The notes below the pieces were generated by a model. The model did not search any database, was not told the DNA's origin, and saw only the letters and a program-made list of their open reading frames with translations. From Fragilaria radians (Eukaryota > Bacillariophyta > Fragilariophyceae > Fragilariales > Fragilariaceae), in assembly GCA_900642245.1 (NCBI GenBank), contig CAAAJI010000021.1, forward strand, positions 303,746 through 344,555: 40,810 nucleotides of DNA, read 5' to 3'. Position numbers and translations under genes: made by a program. Positions 22,120 through 32,971 of the stretch are shown here, piece after piece; the stretch's first letter is position 1; each line of letters starts with the position of its first letter.

Positions 22120-23094
22120 CATCTCTTCATATCTTCGATTCCAAAATGCACATGTTCATGTTGTATTTCAAAAAGTATTTGATTCATCAGTGCATCTTTC
22201 ATCATAGAAGCTCGTTTGTTAGTCAATGCAATACCGTAATGAGAGAAAGCAGGTTCAGATGGTGTTGATGTTGCAGGAACTGATAACCACTTTCAAGCTG
22301 CTCTGGAGACCTTGGGAAACTGAAATTTGTTCACTCGCCACCAAACCAAAAATGGATCCATGTTTTGTGGTACAAGAATTCGAGGGTCTAAGTGATTCAA
22401 CCAAAGCATGATATGATGAATTTCTTGCAATTGATCATTGAATTTGTCCAGCATTCTTTCATGTCTTGGCGGCAAGTCAAAAGTGGAAGTTCCAAAAATT
22501 GTAGCTGTGGCATCCTCAGGTTCACAAATTGGACTTGTTATATTTATAACCATTGCAGCAGATGATGATAATTGAAACACTTCCTCAACAAACATCTCCT
22601 TTGCAGTTTCAACTTGGTATGGGTTAAATACTTCATTTGTTGCCTTCTGGGGTCCAAAATTGGTACCTAGAGGATATCAATACGTAATCCCTGGAAACAA
22701 TGTTGGAATTGCTTGAGCCACAGTTTAGCACATGCTTTTAACTTATGAACAAGGACAGGAACACTTGAACAATGTTCATACTTTTGCATAAATGTGGAAA
22801 TGGATGCGTTTGTACTTCTTTCTGACATCATTTTTGCACGGTCCGCAACTTCAACTAAAAACTCTTTCATCTGAAGCATGGACAAAGCTTAAATTAATGT
22901 TGGATACTGTTCACCACTGAGCAAATTACTAGCATGTTTGAACGGAGCAAGGATGCCACACAAACCTTGACAAGTTTCCAATTGTCTTCCATTATTGACA
23001 GAAGCTTAGGAGTATTAAATTCCTTTCTTCCTTCAGCGGTTTTTACATGCACAAGTGCTCATAGCGTTTCCAAGGCAGAATTCCACCTATCACA
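22120..23094 (-). pseudogene. hAT transposase remnant (C-terminal half)
   Basis: Read in the minus direction across frame changes. CDRWNSALETL (23094-23062) matches the family's TRWNST-type signature. SNLLSGEQYPTLI (22930-22892) matches the conserved ATELLSGEKYPTL-type stretch. The dimerisation domain begins MDPFLVWWRVNKFQFPKVS (to 22293), then after a TGA continues KWLSVPATSTPSEPAFS (22292-22242) and ALTNKRASM. These are the WW, SIPATSxxSER and LTxKR hallmarks of hAT dimerisation domains, with Arg of SER changed to Pro. At least two in-frame stops and one frameshift are visible, so no working protein can be made. Confidence 0.85.
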
Positions 23095-23446
23095 AGTATG
23101 TGCCAATCTGGTTCAAACTTTTGTCCTCAACAGTTTTGAACGGGCGTAGGTTTACCAAGATCCACTAAATAAGAAGCACTTCTCCAACCACTTGCTCCTC
23201 TTTGTTGGCTACCAACCTGCTCCTTCAGCATATTGGAGAAGAAATCATCAAGCCACTTGTCATTTCAAATAAAAGGGTTCCCTTCTTGTGAGTCAAAGGA
23301 ATAGCATCAGTAACATCAACAATGTCCAAAGGGGCCGAGACCCCTTGTCCTGACGCGTCTGGAGCTCCTCATTCTCTCATAATTGGCTTTTGGCTGTCAT
23401 CTAACAGCCAGACCAAATGGCTGCTGTTTGTCACAGCCAGACAGCT

Positions 23447-23463
23447 GGCTGCTGACACCTCTA
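23447..23463 (-). repeat. hAT right terminal inverted repeat
   Basis: Reverse complement of the left TIR with one mismatch, immediately followed by the target duplication copy TTTGCAAC. Confidence 0.85.
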
Positions 23464-23471
23464 TTTGCAAC

Positions 23472-25005
23472 CGAGCTCATAACTTGTGTTATGGAATGCT
23501 TGAATTGCACGATTCGAAGAAACTTGTTTTCATTGAAACTTCCAAGAACATCTCATGGACTTAAGTTGCTGAGCTAAGATGAATAGAGATAAGGGTATTG
23601 ATTAATAACTTGGAGATGGATTCGTGGGAAAAAGTGAAATTGTTTCAGTATCGTGTATCTTTTGGAACGCCCCACGTTAAGGTTGTGTGACCAAATGATG
23701 AAAATAAGGTTGATAGTGTTCGGATATTATTTTAGCATATCAAGAGTTCAGGAGCTGATTTGGCAAATGTAGTTCTTGAATTGTCAAAACGTATGAACGG
23801 TACAAATTCGAAAGATATTTTTTTGCTGATTAACTTTGTGCTGTCTACAGACACGTTTTTGAATGATGGTGAAAGCAAGCTTGGAAGAAGTCAACTGGGA
23901 TTGCTTTGTCTCAAAGGTCTATTCATCAAATGGTTAACTAAGGTGCCACTCAATAAAATAATGAAGATGACTATAACGAAGGATCTTGGTTAAGACAAAT
24001 GTCGCTGATTCGCTTACTATGTCAGATAATGCGAGTTCTTGAGAAAGGACAGGACATATACCAGAAACCTATTTTACCATAGTATCATGCACTGCCTTCT
24101 CGTCTTTTCTTTATGTTCGCAGTTACTCTGCAATCTGAAATATATTCCATACTGTAAACATAAATACAGTTTCACCTATGCTCCTTGTTGCTTTCAGAGC
24201 AAACATTGCTCTAATTTGAGCAGAACCACAAAGTACGACTTCAAAATTCCAAGTTTTTGCCATGACTAATCAAAGGCTCCAAATCAGGCAAGATCACGTT
24301 GAATCATATTTTTTAATACGATATCGAAATTCTGATTATACAATGGTGTTATAGATAAATCAGTCATACCTCGCCACTTTTTAATTGCAAAAAGCATAAG
24401 GCAACTGCTTCTCTATGACTTCATGGGAAATAAGTCGAGAAAGGACACTATGCTTCTGGTTAAGCACACTGGATGGGGAAAGACCTAGCAAATTATTCTA
24501 ATTGCTATTCCATCCGGTATCTTTTTCAATGGCTGAAGCAAATGAATTTTCTGCAAAAAATCTCTTTAGCAAGCCTAACATTGAAGCATAGTAAATTTTC
24601 TAAAATGTTCCGCATCATGTTCAGATGATTGATTCCATCCTTGGAAGATATTCACTTATACCTATGCTGCACATCTGCTGGAGTGCGTACTTCATAGTTT
24701 TACTTCTTGCCCATATTTTCCAAAATTTCTATTTTGTGGGTTTCATACCAGTTTTGGAATATGTTTCAGTGACGTTGATGACTTGCAAAATGAAGTGATA
24801 AAAAAGACAAAGGTTAAGAGTTTCGTTTAAAGGGGCATCCTTGAAAACTTATTTTCTGTAGTGCTTGCATTATTATGAGCTGTACAAGGGGAGGGGGGCA
24901 TTATTGCATCTGCGATTTTTTGAGTGGGCACCCGTCTTTCTCCCAACTCACTGGTATCGGCACTTCCAAAACACAACCACAAAAGGAACTTTCACATATA
25001 TACAC
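23472..25005. other. Gene-poor region right of the hAT element
   Basis: AT-rich sequence with short frames only (for example 23760-23993 and 24039-24269, plus strand) and no motif. The last bases before the next gene contain ACATATATACAC, 15 bases before its ATG. Confidence 0.5.
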
Positions 25006-26091
25006 ATGTCACAAGGCAACGACGAATCTTCGAAAGGCAGTAATGTGGAAGATACTATATGGAACCTAACAGCCATGACTTGGAGAAAAAATGGACAACA
25101 GGAAGAAGGAAAAGTAGAAGGAACAGAAACTGCATCAGATTCAGAGGCAGCATTGCAAGCAATAGTTGTAAGTCAACACGAAAAAGAAAGTGTATCCATG
25201 AAAGCCAGCAAAGCATGGAAGGAAGCACTGAGTAAAGAATCCGAATATCGTTCGTTATATCGAGCATTGTTACAGAAACATAAGGGGCTTTTCTTTCTTC
25301 CAACGTCATCTAATTCGGTAGAAACATACAAACATTATGAGGAAGAACGCGATTGGTTACGTCAGATCCTAAAAAATGATCGAAGAAACATGTTGTGCGG
25401 TATTGTTGCTCTGGGAGGATCTTTCTTTTGTCTTCATTATTTTCCCAAGCTCGCCATTCGGTACATTGGGGGGATGAAAATGTGGAAAATCTATTATACT
25501 GCGGAGAAAAAATTACGTCAAGACCCAGTAATGTATCAAGCCAAACGATTCTTTGAATTCGCTTTGCAAGGTGGATTATCAATTATGATTTCCATTCGAG
25601 TCTATTCTTCGTTATCTTCTTCTTCTTCTTTCTCCGCCTCCTCATCCACTCCAGAACCAAAATCTACCCTCGAAATGTTGAGTGAAATTCCATTGTTGGC
25701 AGGTAGGAGTGCGCTTTCGGAAGCACTGTGTCCGGAATGGGTAAAAATTACGAATCAAGATGTCCCCCAAGTCTTTTGGGATAATTTGGACAGTAATGAG
25801 GAGACAACATTCAATGCTGGCCAACAAAGTGTCAATGATCCGAAGCTATGGAATGCAATTCAGAAATTTTCTAGGAATTGCATTCGACGTCATTTGTACG
25901 AACGCCAGATTGGGGAAGAAACTATGACAACATCTACTACCACAGTGGTTCTTCCCTCGCGTGTTCTGATCGATGAAAGCAATAACGATGATAATTGGAG
26001 CATGACACGAGATGAAGCCTTGCAGTTAGTCAAAGCCATGGAAGAGGGACGGGATAAATCGGATCGTCAAGATACTTCTAATGAGTTGTAG
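25006..26091 (+). CDS. Protein of unknown function with hydrophobic segments
   Basis: Single-exon frame of 361 codons from the ATG at 25006; the frame is open further upstream, but only from a TTG, so the internal ATG is preferred. The first 80 residues are acidic and Ser/Glu rich (MSQGNDESSKGSN...). A charged helical part follows (KAWKEALSKESEYRSLYRAL). A hydrophobic segment at about residues 129-151 (MLCGIVALGGSFFCLHYFPKL) could span a membrane, and a weaker one (186-203) ends in a serine-rich linker. A conserved-looking C-terminal part contains ALCPEWVK and PQVFWDNLD. I do not recognise the family. It converges on PEX19, with 163 bases between stop codons. Its length, openness and composition support a real gene. 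Confidence 0.7.
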   Translation: MSQGNDESSKGSNVEDTIWNLTAMTWRKNGQQEEGKVEGTETASDSEAALQAIVVSQHEKESVSMKASKAWKEALSKESEYRSLYRALLQKHKGLFFLPTSSNSVETYKHYEEERDWLRQILKNDRRNMLCGIVALGGSFFCLHYFPKLAIRYIGGMKMWKIYYTAEKKLRQDPVMYQAKRFFEFALQGGLSIMISIRVYSSLSSSSSFSASSSTPEPKSTLEMLSEIPLLAGRSALSEALCPEWVKITNQDVPQVFWDNLDSNEETTFNAGQQSVNDPKLWNAIQKFSRNCIRRHLYERQIGEETMTTSTTTVVLPSRVLIDESNNDDNWSMTRDEALQLVKAMEEGRDKSDRQDTSNEL

Positions 26092-26254
26092 TTCCCACGA
26101 CGATAATTGATTGAACTACAGGTCACGGATTCGTGTAGGTAGGTAGTTTTTTCAAGGTAGATTTGTAATCCAAATAGTAAAGTAAGACAACTTAGTCTAA
26201 TACAAAGTCATTTCGAACGTCCAAATCACTCGGATATATATATATATTGTTGAT

Positions 26255-27429
26255 TCATATAATCGAGCATTCCGGAAGTGATTCCAAATGAGGCATACCA
26301 TTGTCATCCAAAGTCAAATCTGGAGCAACCTCGGCAATAATTTCTTTGGGGGGAAGACCATATTCTTGAACTTCTTTCATGCATGACAATAACCTTTCCG
26401 AATTTTCTGGTTCAGTCTCATACAGTGATATCAATCTTTGCATTCCCTCATATTGTTGACAACGACTGAAAGAGCCAAAATCAGAGAGAGTGAGAGAAGG
26501 TGTGAGTTATTCTATAGGAGGAGAGGGCATACAAAGATGATAACTTACGACTTATACTCTGTTTCGGACAAGTTGTCCTTGTGCTGTTGCAACCAAATTG
26601 GAAATTGACGTGCTACATCTTGAAGTGGTTCATACATGAGTTCCTTGGATAATAATTGTTGCATCACGCCCTCCATCATTTCTTCACCTCCTCCCTTTGT
26701 CAAAAATGAATCCAATTGATTCATCATCATCATTATTTCATCATCATTCTCATCTACATTAGGCGACGCGTCTGTTGTAGTCTTTGCTTCTGTTGCTGCT
26801 GCAGTCATATCCTGAAGTAAATGAGATATAGTTTCTTCCACAGTAGCATCCTTCCGATGACGATTTTTCATCCCTGGTGGAGGCTCTGGTCCGAAGATTG
26901 GACGCTGCATTGGTTTCTCTTGTCCTTCTTTCTGTGCATACAAGGATGATTCAGCCAGTGGCGAGTTTGCTTGTCCAACATTGACATCATCTTTATTTTC
27001 TTTGGGAGAGGAGTTTGGTATCGATTGTTCATAGGATGTTTCCTTTTTTCGTTCCTTCCATTCCTTGGTTTCAAATTCCATTTGTTCTTGTAATTTAGTC
27101 ATTACTTTTTCCAATATCGTTTGATCAAGATTTTCTTCACTGGCAGTCGAACTTAAAAGCTCCTTCATCATGTCATCAAGTTGCTTCAATTCATCTTCTT
27201 GAGGACCCCATGTACTGTCCCATGGTATTTTATCATCATCAGCATGAATATGACGACTAGAACCATTTGCATTTGCCAAAGACGGGCTTGGAAATTTTGA
27301 ATCCATGGATTGTTTCACCGTATTATCATTAGAATGATTCGATGTACAATCACTATCATCACTATCATCTAATTCATCCAGTGCATTATTTAAGATATCA
27401 TCCATGGTGGTAGGATCGTCCTCGCTCAT
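26255..27429 (-). CDS. PEX19: Peroxisome biogenesis factor PEX19
   Basis: Cytosolic chaperone and import receptor for peroxisomal membrane proteins; it docks on PEX3. Exon 1 is 27429-26549 and exon 2 is 26465-26255, with an 83-nt intron (GTAAGT...TTTCAG). The junction restores SETEYKS-RCQQYEGMQRL, matching the family segment before the last helices. The joined protein has 363 residues. The acidic N-terminus MDDILNNALDELDD resembles the PEX3-binding helix. The C-terminal domain contains LMYEPLQDVARQFPIWLQQH and YGLPPKEIIAEVAPDL. The protein ends CSII, a CaaX farnesylation box as in animal and yeast PEX19. A second ATG 15 codons upstream (27474) is possible, but the shorter start gives the usual acidic N-terminus. 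Clusters of Asp and of Met (MMMMNQLD) are notable. Confidence 0.92.
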
Positions 27430-27906
27430 GTTATTTTTTGCAGAGATTTGACATTTAAGGTAGGTAATAAACATTCATGTCTGTCCGTTTTTACTATCCT
27501 GAAGAATAAACTACTTTACTTGCATCACCACAGATTATTCTTTTGACTCGACTAACAGTAGCAATGGGAAATGTCTGGAATTCATTAAATTAATAAAACA
27601 AAATATAAATTCAACTGTTGACATCCTAGATTTAGGTATTCCTAAAATTGAATAAGTCATTCTAAGTGTGAGAAATGAAATTCACATCGTATAACACTTG
27701 TTCATAGAATGAATCATTTATTGTGGATCCTTGCCTAGAAATATCTATGAATGATAGCGCTAGACTGATTTATAATACATCTGCATCAACACATTAATAG
27801 ATCTGATATCAAATTCAAAAACTTATTATTATTCCATTTAACTTTTTTCCTTATTTCCCTAATTTCTTGCTTTTGCTGTTACGACAGGGTATGTCTGAAT
27901 AGATTG
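27430..27906. other. Spacer between PEX19 and the SDR-like gene
   Basis: AT-rich sequence that must hold the PEX19 promoter and the 3' end of the SDR-like gene (both on the minus strand). I see no other feature. Confidence 0.6.
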
Positions 27907-29178
27907 TTACAAAGATGGTTTCAAAAGAACTTTCTCCACTTGTTCTGCACCTCTTGGTCCGAATCTTCCCTCTTCATTTTTGTCCATTTGTTCGTACGTC
28001 TGACCTAATGCAATGTTTGCCGAGTCTTGCTTCTCTCCCGGCAACATTTGTTGCAACGTGAGGTACGTTGCATAGGTAGATACTTCGTCTTGTACGGAGT
28101 TTATCAACTCCTTGTCAGGAACAAGTCGTTTCAATGCTGGGTCTAACGATGTTGGTGGAGGATATCCTGCCAAGGTCATGACTTCAAATGTCTTCCCTGT
28201 AGCCTCCTTTGATAACAGAGCATTGACAAGGACCGTGGCAACATCCTGACGGTGGATTCGTCCCACAGCGACATCTCCTTGAGATAAGATTGGTCGAGAT
28301 CCAGCTGGCCAATCCTTATCATTTAATCCTGTAGGTCGTACGATACAATACGGAATTCCAGATTCTCGTAAGGATTGTTCCGATTCAGCCTTCAAATCAA
28401 GTATTCCAAAAGGATTCAATCGAACAATGGGAATTTCAGCACTTCCAGGATATCTTGCCCTTTTAGCATCATCCCAAGAGGTTCGTGTGACTCCTGCAGA
28501 GCTTAACAGTACGACGTTTGGAAACGACGATTCTGTGGAAGTTTCGGAACCAGAAGATTCGTTGTCAAAATACTTTGCCACAAGTGGAACTCCCACCAAG
28601 TCAATGCTCACTTTAGGAGGAGGTGATGACTCGGGTGTAGTTGGAGTCTCAGGCTTGGGCGTTTCCATTGGAATTTTAAAAAACTCCATTAGTTTATTCA
28701 CAAAGCCAAAGGGATCCAACTCAACAGGAGACGGACTGGGTGCTTTCACTGGTGGTGGAACTTCTGAAAAGCCCGTAGCACACCAGATGGCAGCATCACA
28801 ACCTGTCAGAGATGTCCAGATTTGATCTTTGGATGTTAGATCACATGGCATAATAGTCACTGTTGGAATCTTTTTGTCATCCTCAGAGTTGTTGTTACCG
28901 TCGTTCTGCTTGTAACATTCAAAGGCTTCTTCAGCTTTCACTGTATCTCGGACCATCGCAACTACGTCAACACCACGATTGATCAACTCTTGTACGACAT
29001 ATCGTCCCGTTCGACCTGTAGCTCCTGTCACAGCCACTCTTGATACCCAAGGTTTCGAGGAGGACGTTGATGATACCGTAACTGGATCGGGAATTGTCGT
29101 TGTCGTCGCTGCGAAACCATTCACATGCGTGATTATGACGCTAGTACATACTAGGCGAAAAATCTGGATAATATTCAT
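27907..29178 (-). CDS. Plastid-type NAD(P)-binding SDR-like protein (atypical SDR)
   Basis: Single-exon 423-residue protein. N-terminus MNIIQIFRLVCTSVIITHVN-GFAAT is a signal peptide with a G-F junction, suggesting the secondary plastid. Rossmann nucleotide motif VAVTGATGRTGRYVVQEL (48-65), then the acidic/sulphur segment, VVLLSSAGV, KAESEQSLRESGIPYCIVRP and GRIHRQDVATVLVNAL; this order fits the atypical SDR group that includes NmrA-, TIC62- and At2g34460-like proteins. The active-site Lys is present in LKAESE but no YxxxK was seen, as is usual for the atypical group. An insertion of about 50 residues (around 140-190) is rich in proline, threonine and serine and splits the Rossmann fold. Substrate and pathway cannot be told. 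Confidence 0.85.
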   Translation of the reverse strand: MNIIQIFRLVCTSVIITHVNGFAATTTTIPDPVTVSSTSSSKPWVSRVAVTGATGRTGRYVVQELINRGVDVVAMVRDTVKAEEAFECYKQNDGNNNSEDDKKIPTVTIMPCDLTSKDQIWTSLTGCDAAIWCATGFSEVPPPVKAPSPSPVELDPFGFVNKLMEFFKIPMETPKPETPTTPESSPPPKVSIDLVGVPLVAKYFDNESSGSETSTESSFPNVVLLSSAGVTRTSWDDAKRARYPGSAEIPIVRLNPFGILDLKAESEQSLRESGIPYCIVRPTGLNDKDWPAGSRPILSQGDVAVGRIHRQDVATVLVNALLSKEATGKTFEVMTLAGYPPPTSLDPALKRLVPDKELINSVQDEVSTYATYLTLQQMLPGEKQDSANIALGQTYEQMDKNEEGRFGPRGAEQVEKVLLKPSL

Positions 29179-29911
29179 GACAAGGCAGAAAGTATAATGA
29201 TCCTAACGAAACAAAACAATCATGTTTTTCCTCATTACGATTTACCACGCAATCTCGACTGTCGTCAGTGGGGAAATAAATAGAAGATTTTGGATATTCC
29301 AATGTCGTTAACCTCTTTCCCTGATGACAAAATAGTGCATTTACTTTTCCAGTATGTTACATTAAGAGAAAAACAACCCCCCCCCCCACCCCTCCTCCCT
29401 AGTTTCATTCAGTCTTGGAATTAATCAGCGCATTAAATTTTGGAAGAAACTTTAATAGGCTTCCAATTTAAACTCTAATAGATTATTCTTAGTGATTTAA
29501 TTTATACTTCCAGAAGAGCATAGCTATCCGTCCTTATACAAAAAGATTACCCTGCTCAATACTACCAACTAACAAGACCGTTTTGATTGCTGATAAGGGT
29601 TTAGACTGATGACTCCACTTTATCGAGTGCTTTTTGCTAGTATGTGATCTAGTTTAAACAATTTAAATTATCGAACTGTTGATTTCAAGGATTTGGAGTA
29701 TAACACGCTCAAATTATTGGAATGATGCTAATGTATCTGAACTTGTACATTTGTCATGGAAACAACTATACTTGCTTTCCATTGACGATCTAATATTAGC
29801 GTTTCATTTGGCAAGTGAGATTTATTGTCATCCACATTTGCAAGGGGGATCAAATCGCAATGTTATGGGGTAATCCCATTAACCGATTTGAAAACAAATG
29901 TGCTCTACGGT
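29179..29911. other. Intergenic sequence left of the assembly gap
   Basis: Upstream region of the SDR-like gene. It contains an 11-base C homopolymer (29377-29387) followed by further C-rich sequence. No gene was recognised. Confidence 0.55.
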
Positions 29912-30591
29912 NNNNNNNNNNNNNNNNNNNNNNNNNNNNNNNNNNNNNNNNNNNNNNNNNNNNNNNNNNNNNNNNNNNNNNNNNNNNNNNNNNNNNNNNN
30001 NNNNNNNNNNNNNNNNNNNNNNNNNNNNNNNNNNNNNNNNNNNNNNNNNNNNNNNNNNNNNNNNNNNNNNNNNNNNNNNNNNNNNNNNNNNNNNNNNNNN
30101 NNNNNNNNNNNNNNNNNNNNNNNNNNNNNNNNNNNNNNNNNNNNNNNNNNNNNNNNNNNNNNNNNNNNNNNNNNNNNNNNNNNNNNNNNNNNNNNNNNNN
30201 NNNNNNNNNNNNNNNNNNNNNNNNNNNNNNNNNNNNNNNNNNNNNNNNNNNNNNNNNNNNNNNNNNNNNNNNNNNNNNNNNNNNNNNNNNNNNNNNNNNN
30301 NNNNNNNNNNNNNNNNNNNNNNNNNNNNNNNNNNNNNNNNNNNNNNNNNNNNNNNNNNNNNNNNNNNNNNNNNNNNNNNNNNNNNNNNNNNNNNNNNNNN
30401 NNNNNNNNNNNNNNNNNNNNNNNNNNNNNNNNNNNNNNNNNNNNNNNNNNNNNNNNNNNNNNNNNNNNNNNNNNNNNNNNNNNNNNNNNNNNNNNNNNNN
30501 NNNNNNNNNNNNNNNNNNNNNNNNNNNNNNNNNNNNNNNNNNNNNNNNNNNNNNNNNNNNNNNNNNNNNNNNNNNNNNNNNNNNNNNNNNN
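29912..30591. other. Assembly gap (680 N)
   Basis: Run of N. Reading frames that cross it are artefacts. The true length and content are unknown from this sequence. Confidence 1.
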
Positions 30592-32971
30592 GCACATCCT
30601 TGTTCTCTATAATAAATTGTAAAAGCGGTCTTCAATACAGCTACCAATATGCATCATGTAGACTTTTACTTCATTACTAGCCTTGGTACTATTCATAGCA
30701 ATTTAACTCTTTACTAAAAATATTGCTTGTGTCAGGTGATTCTTCTCTAGGATAATGCTTTAAGTTTCATTAAAGGTATATCTCATAACATAGCTTGTTC
30801 GGGGCCAAGTAAAAACTGCTTTAGTATCGGTTATATTCATGCATTGTCGAGACTTCTGCTCTTTTGATGTAAGTCTACGTCAACGCCTCTTGTGATTAAA
30901 TACTAATTCATCGCTTTGTTCAACCAAAAACGTTTATTCTTGTTTTTAAAATATAAAATCTAAATACAGCACAAGATTGAAGCTAAGTCGCATCGAGATC
31001 AGCATCGTTTCTAGCGGTAATTAACCGGGATTAGAAATTGCTGATAGCATCCAAGAGATAAGTTTCAACTATTTTCGAAGTGGACTATTTCGCACGTGCA
31101 TGCGGAAGGTTATACTACTCCTCTTCTTGTAGGTTCAGTTGTCAATAGATTTATCACTATTGGGCTGAGTGATTTCAGTAATAAATAAGTTATCAACTTT
31201 ATTGACAAGAACGGTGAATGGTCCACTTGGACTGATAAGTCTCTGGCCACGTCAAGACGCATGGCAATTAAGGATTTATTGTTGGAGATGCCGAAGACGT
31301 CAATAAAATGGCCGAAGGAGGCAAGAACAAAATCAGAATCATTAATTCAGTTAAGTTAGAATTAGTGTTGGACAGAAAGATGGGACATCTTTTCAATCCA
31401 CATTCAAGAAATTTTTTTCTACGCAATGGATTAATCTCTTCAATACCATTAAGGCTCTTAAGAGAGGATCTCGAATAGGAAGGGATGGCTTAGTCATTCA
31501 ATTAACAAACAAGACAAAACATTTTCATTTATCAGAACTTAAACACTATTTATAGCTTTCCTTCCTTTGAGAATTCACGCACATCTGCGATAAGATTAGA
31601 GGTCAAAAGCTAATCCGAGCTTTGGGACACTGTGTGGAAGGCACTCTCAAGACAACCACAGGAGCTTATGATGGGAAGTTACTTGGAAAGTTTGACGTGC
31701 GCTAAGAGCGTGCATGTGGGAAGGCATATCAGAATAATATTAACAAAAATTGGTCAAGACTCCATGAGGGAGACTCTACATTAGCATCATCTCAATCAAC
31801 TGAGAAAGTTTCAACGGCTCAAGGGTTTTGGCATTGATTGTTGATGACTGGAATGGCAATCATTGGAGTGGCTATATCCAACAGAAGAGCACCTTGAAAA
31901 CCGAGGCAACTGGTTGAGTTATGGAATCTAAAATTAGAATATTAAAGTTATATTGTTGAGAGTGAATTGATAAAGGCAAGAGCACCGCTTTTAGAAACCC
32001 GTTCCAGCAATAAAGAAGTCGCAATCCAGTTTGAGTATTTAAGTCCAAGTGCCCCTTGAAGATATGGGAGAGTGGAATGGAAGTTTCAGACACTTTATGG
32101 TTAAATCTGGGCAATGCTAAATGGCGCCAGTCTACAACATGAAATTAGACATGGAATTTGAGCCTTACAGGCATCAATAGAAACTTTCCTAGTATCTCTT
32201 AGCTCAACACACTTGACGTGAGGGGAAGTAATGAGTCACCCAGGCCAATAGCACCATGCGTGGCTTCTTGAATTAAATGCAGATCTTATCTGAAGGCTCT
32301 CCTGAATATATATAATATCATGATTTCAATCCCTTCAATTTGTTCTTTATTGTAATTATCAACATCTATTCTTCCTTGAACTCCCAGGAAAAGTCAACAC
32401 TTTGGCATGCATACTTCTCACATCAATCCTTCATTGGTGAATTACAACTTTTTCTAATTGAAGTGATTAGATGAGTGATGATAATCAATGAGATACTGAT
32501 CAACAGATTGACAGTTTCCTAGACGTTGAATTTCAATGTATTGTGGCCTTTACGGTGATGAAAAAAAACGCGACAACAAGGAAAAGGGCCACAAAGTTTT
32601 CAAGATGTAAATTCGAGAAGAGCAATTCCACAATTATATTAAGTAAAATAATACTTAAGGAATTAGGGTTGATCGTCTGGGCGAGGGAATTTCGGTGCAA
32701 ATAGTCCCAAAACACTAATGCCCCGATAGGTAAATAGAAGCTTGAAGTAGATGCCAAGATTGAATGCGTCGTTCCAATATTGTTTTTGGGAAAATGAAAA
32801 AAAAATTATCAAAGTACTTGGTCGCAGTATTTCCCCTAAAAATAGTATCGAACGAGATAACGATAGTGACGTGTGATAAATATTTAGCACTTTACTTATG
32901 AAACTTATTAAGACATATTCGTGTGACGTACTACCACTACGTCAAAAAGCTTGACTTTCGACATCAACTTA
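30592..32971. other. Gene-poor region right of the gap
   Basis: Short frames only. The segment 31189-31359 (plus) reads coherently, with a W-x2-W pattern (GEWSTWTDKSLATSRRM) that faintly recalls the start of Copia-type gag proteins, and ends at a stop; further stop-broken pieces follow to about 31.7 kb. It may be fossil retroelement sequence. No intact gene was seen. Confidence 0.4.

Larger units (their letters stand above)
22001..23463 (-). mobile_element. Degraded hAT-family DNA transposon
   Basis: The ends are inverted repeats: TAGAGGTGTCAACAGCC at 22001-22017 and, on the minus strand from 23463, TAGAGGTGTCAGCAGCC (16 of 17 identical). They are flanked by TGTGCAAC (21993-22000) and TTTGCAAC (23464-23471), an 8-bp target duplication with one mismatch; 8 bp is the hAT hallmark. 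A 13-bp subterminal motif ACAGCCAGACAGC occurs near both ends (22052-22064 and 23433-23445). The minus strand between encodes pieces of the C-terminal half of a hAT transposase with stops and frameshifts. At 1,463 bp it is shorter than an autonomous hAT and has lost the N-terminal part of the transposase. It should be immobile by itself. Confidence 0.88.

Noticed and set aside
29815..30680. Frames of 230-265 codons crossing the gap
   Set aside because: Almost entirely made of N; artefacts.
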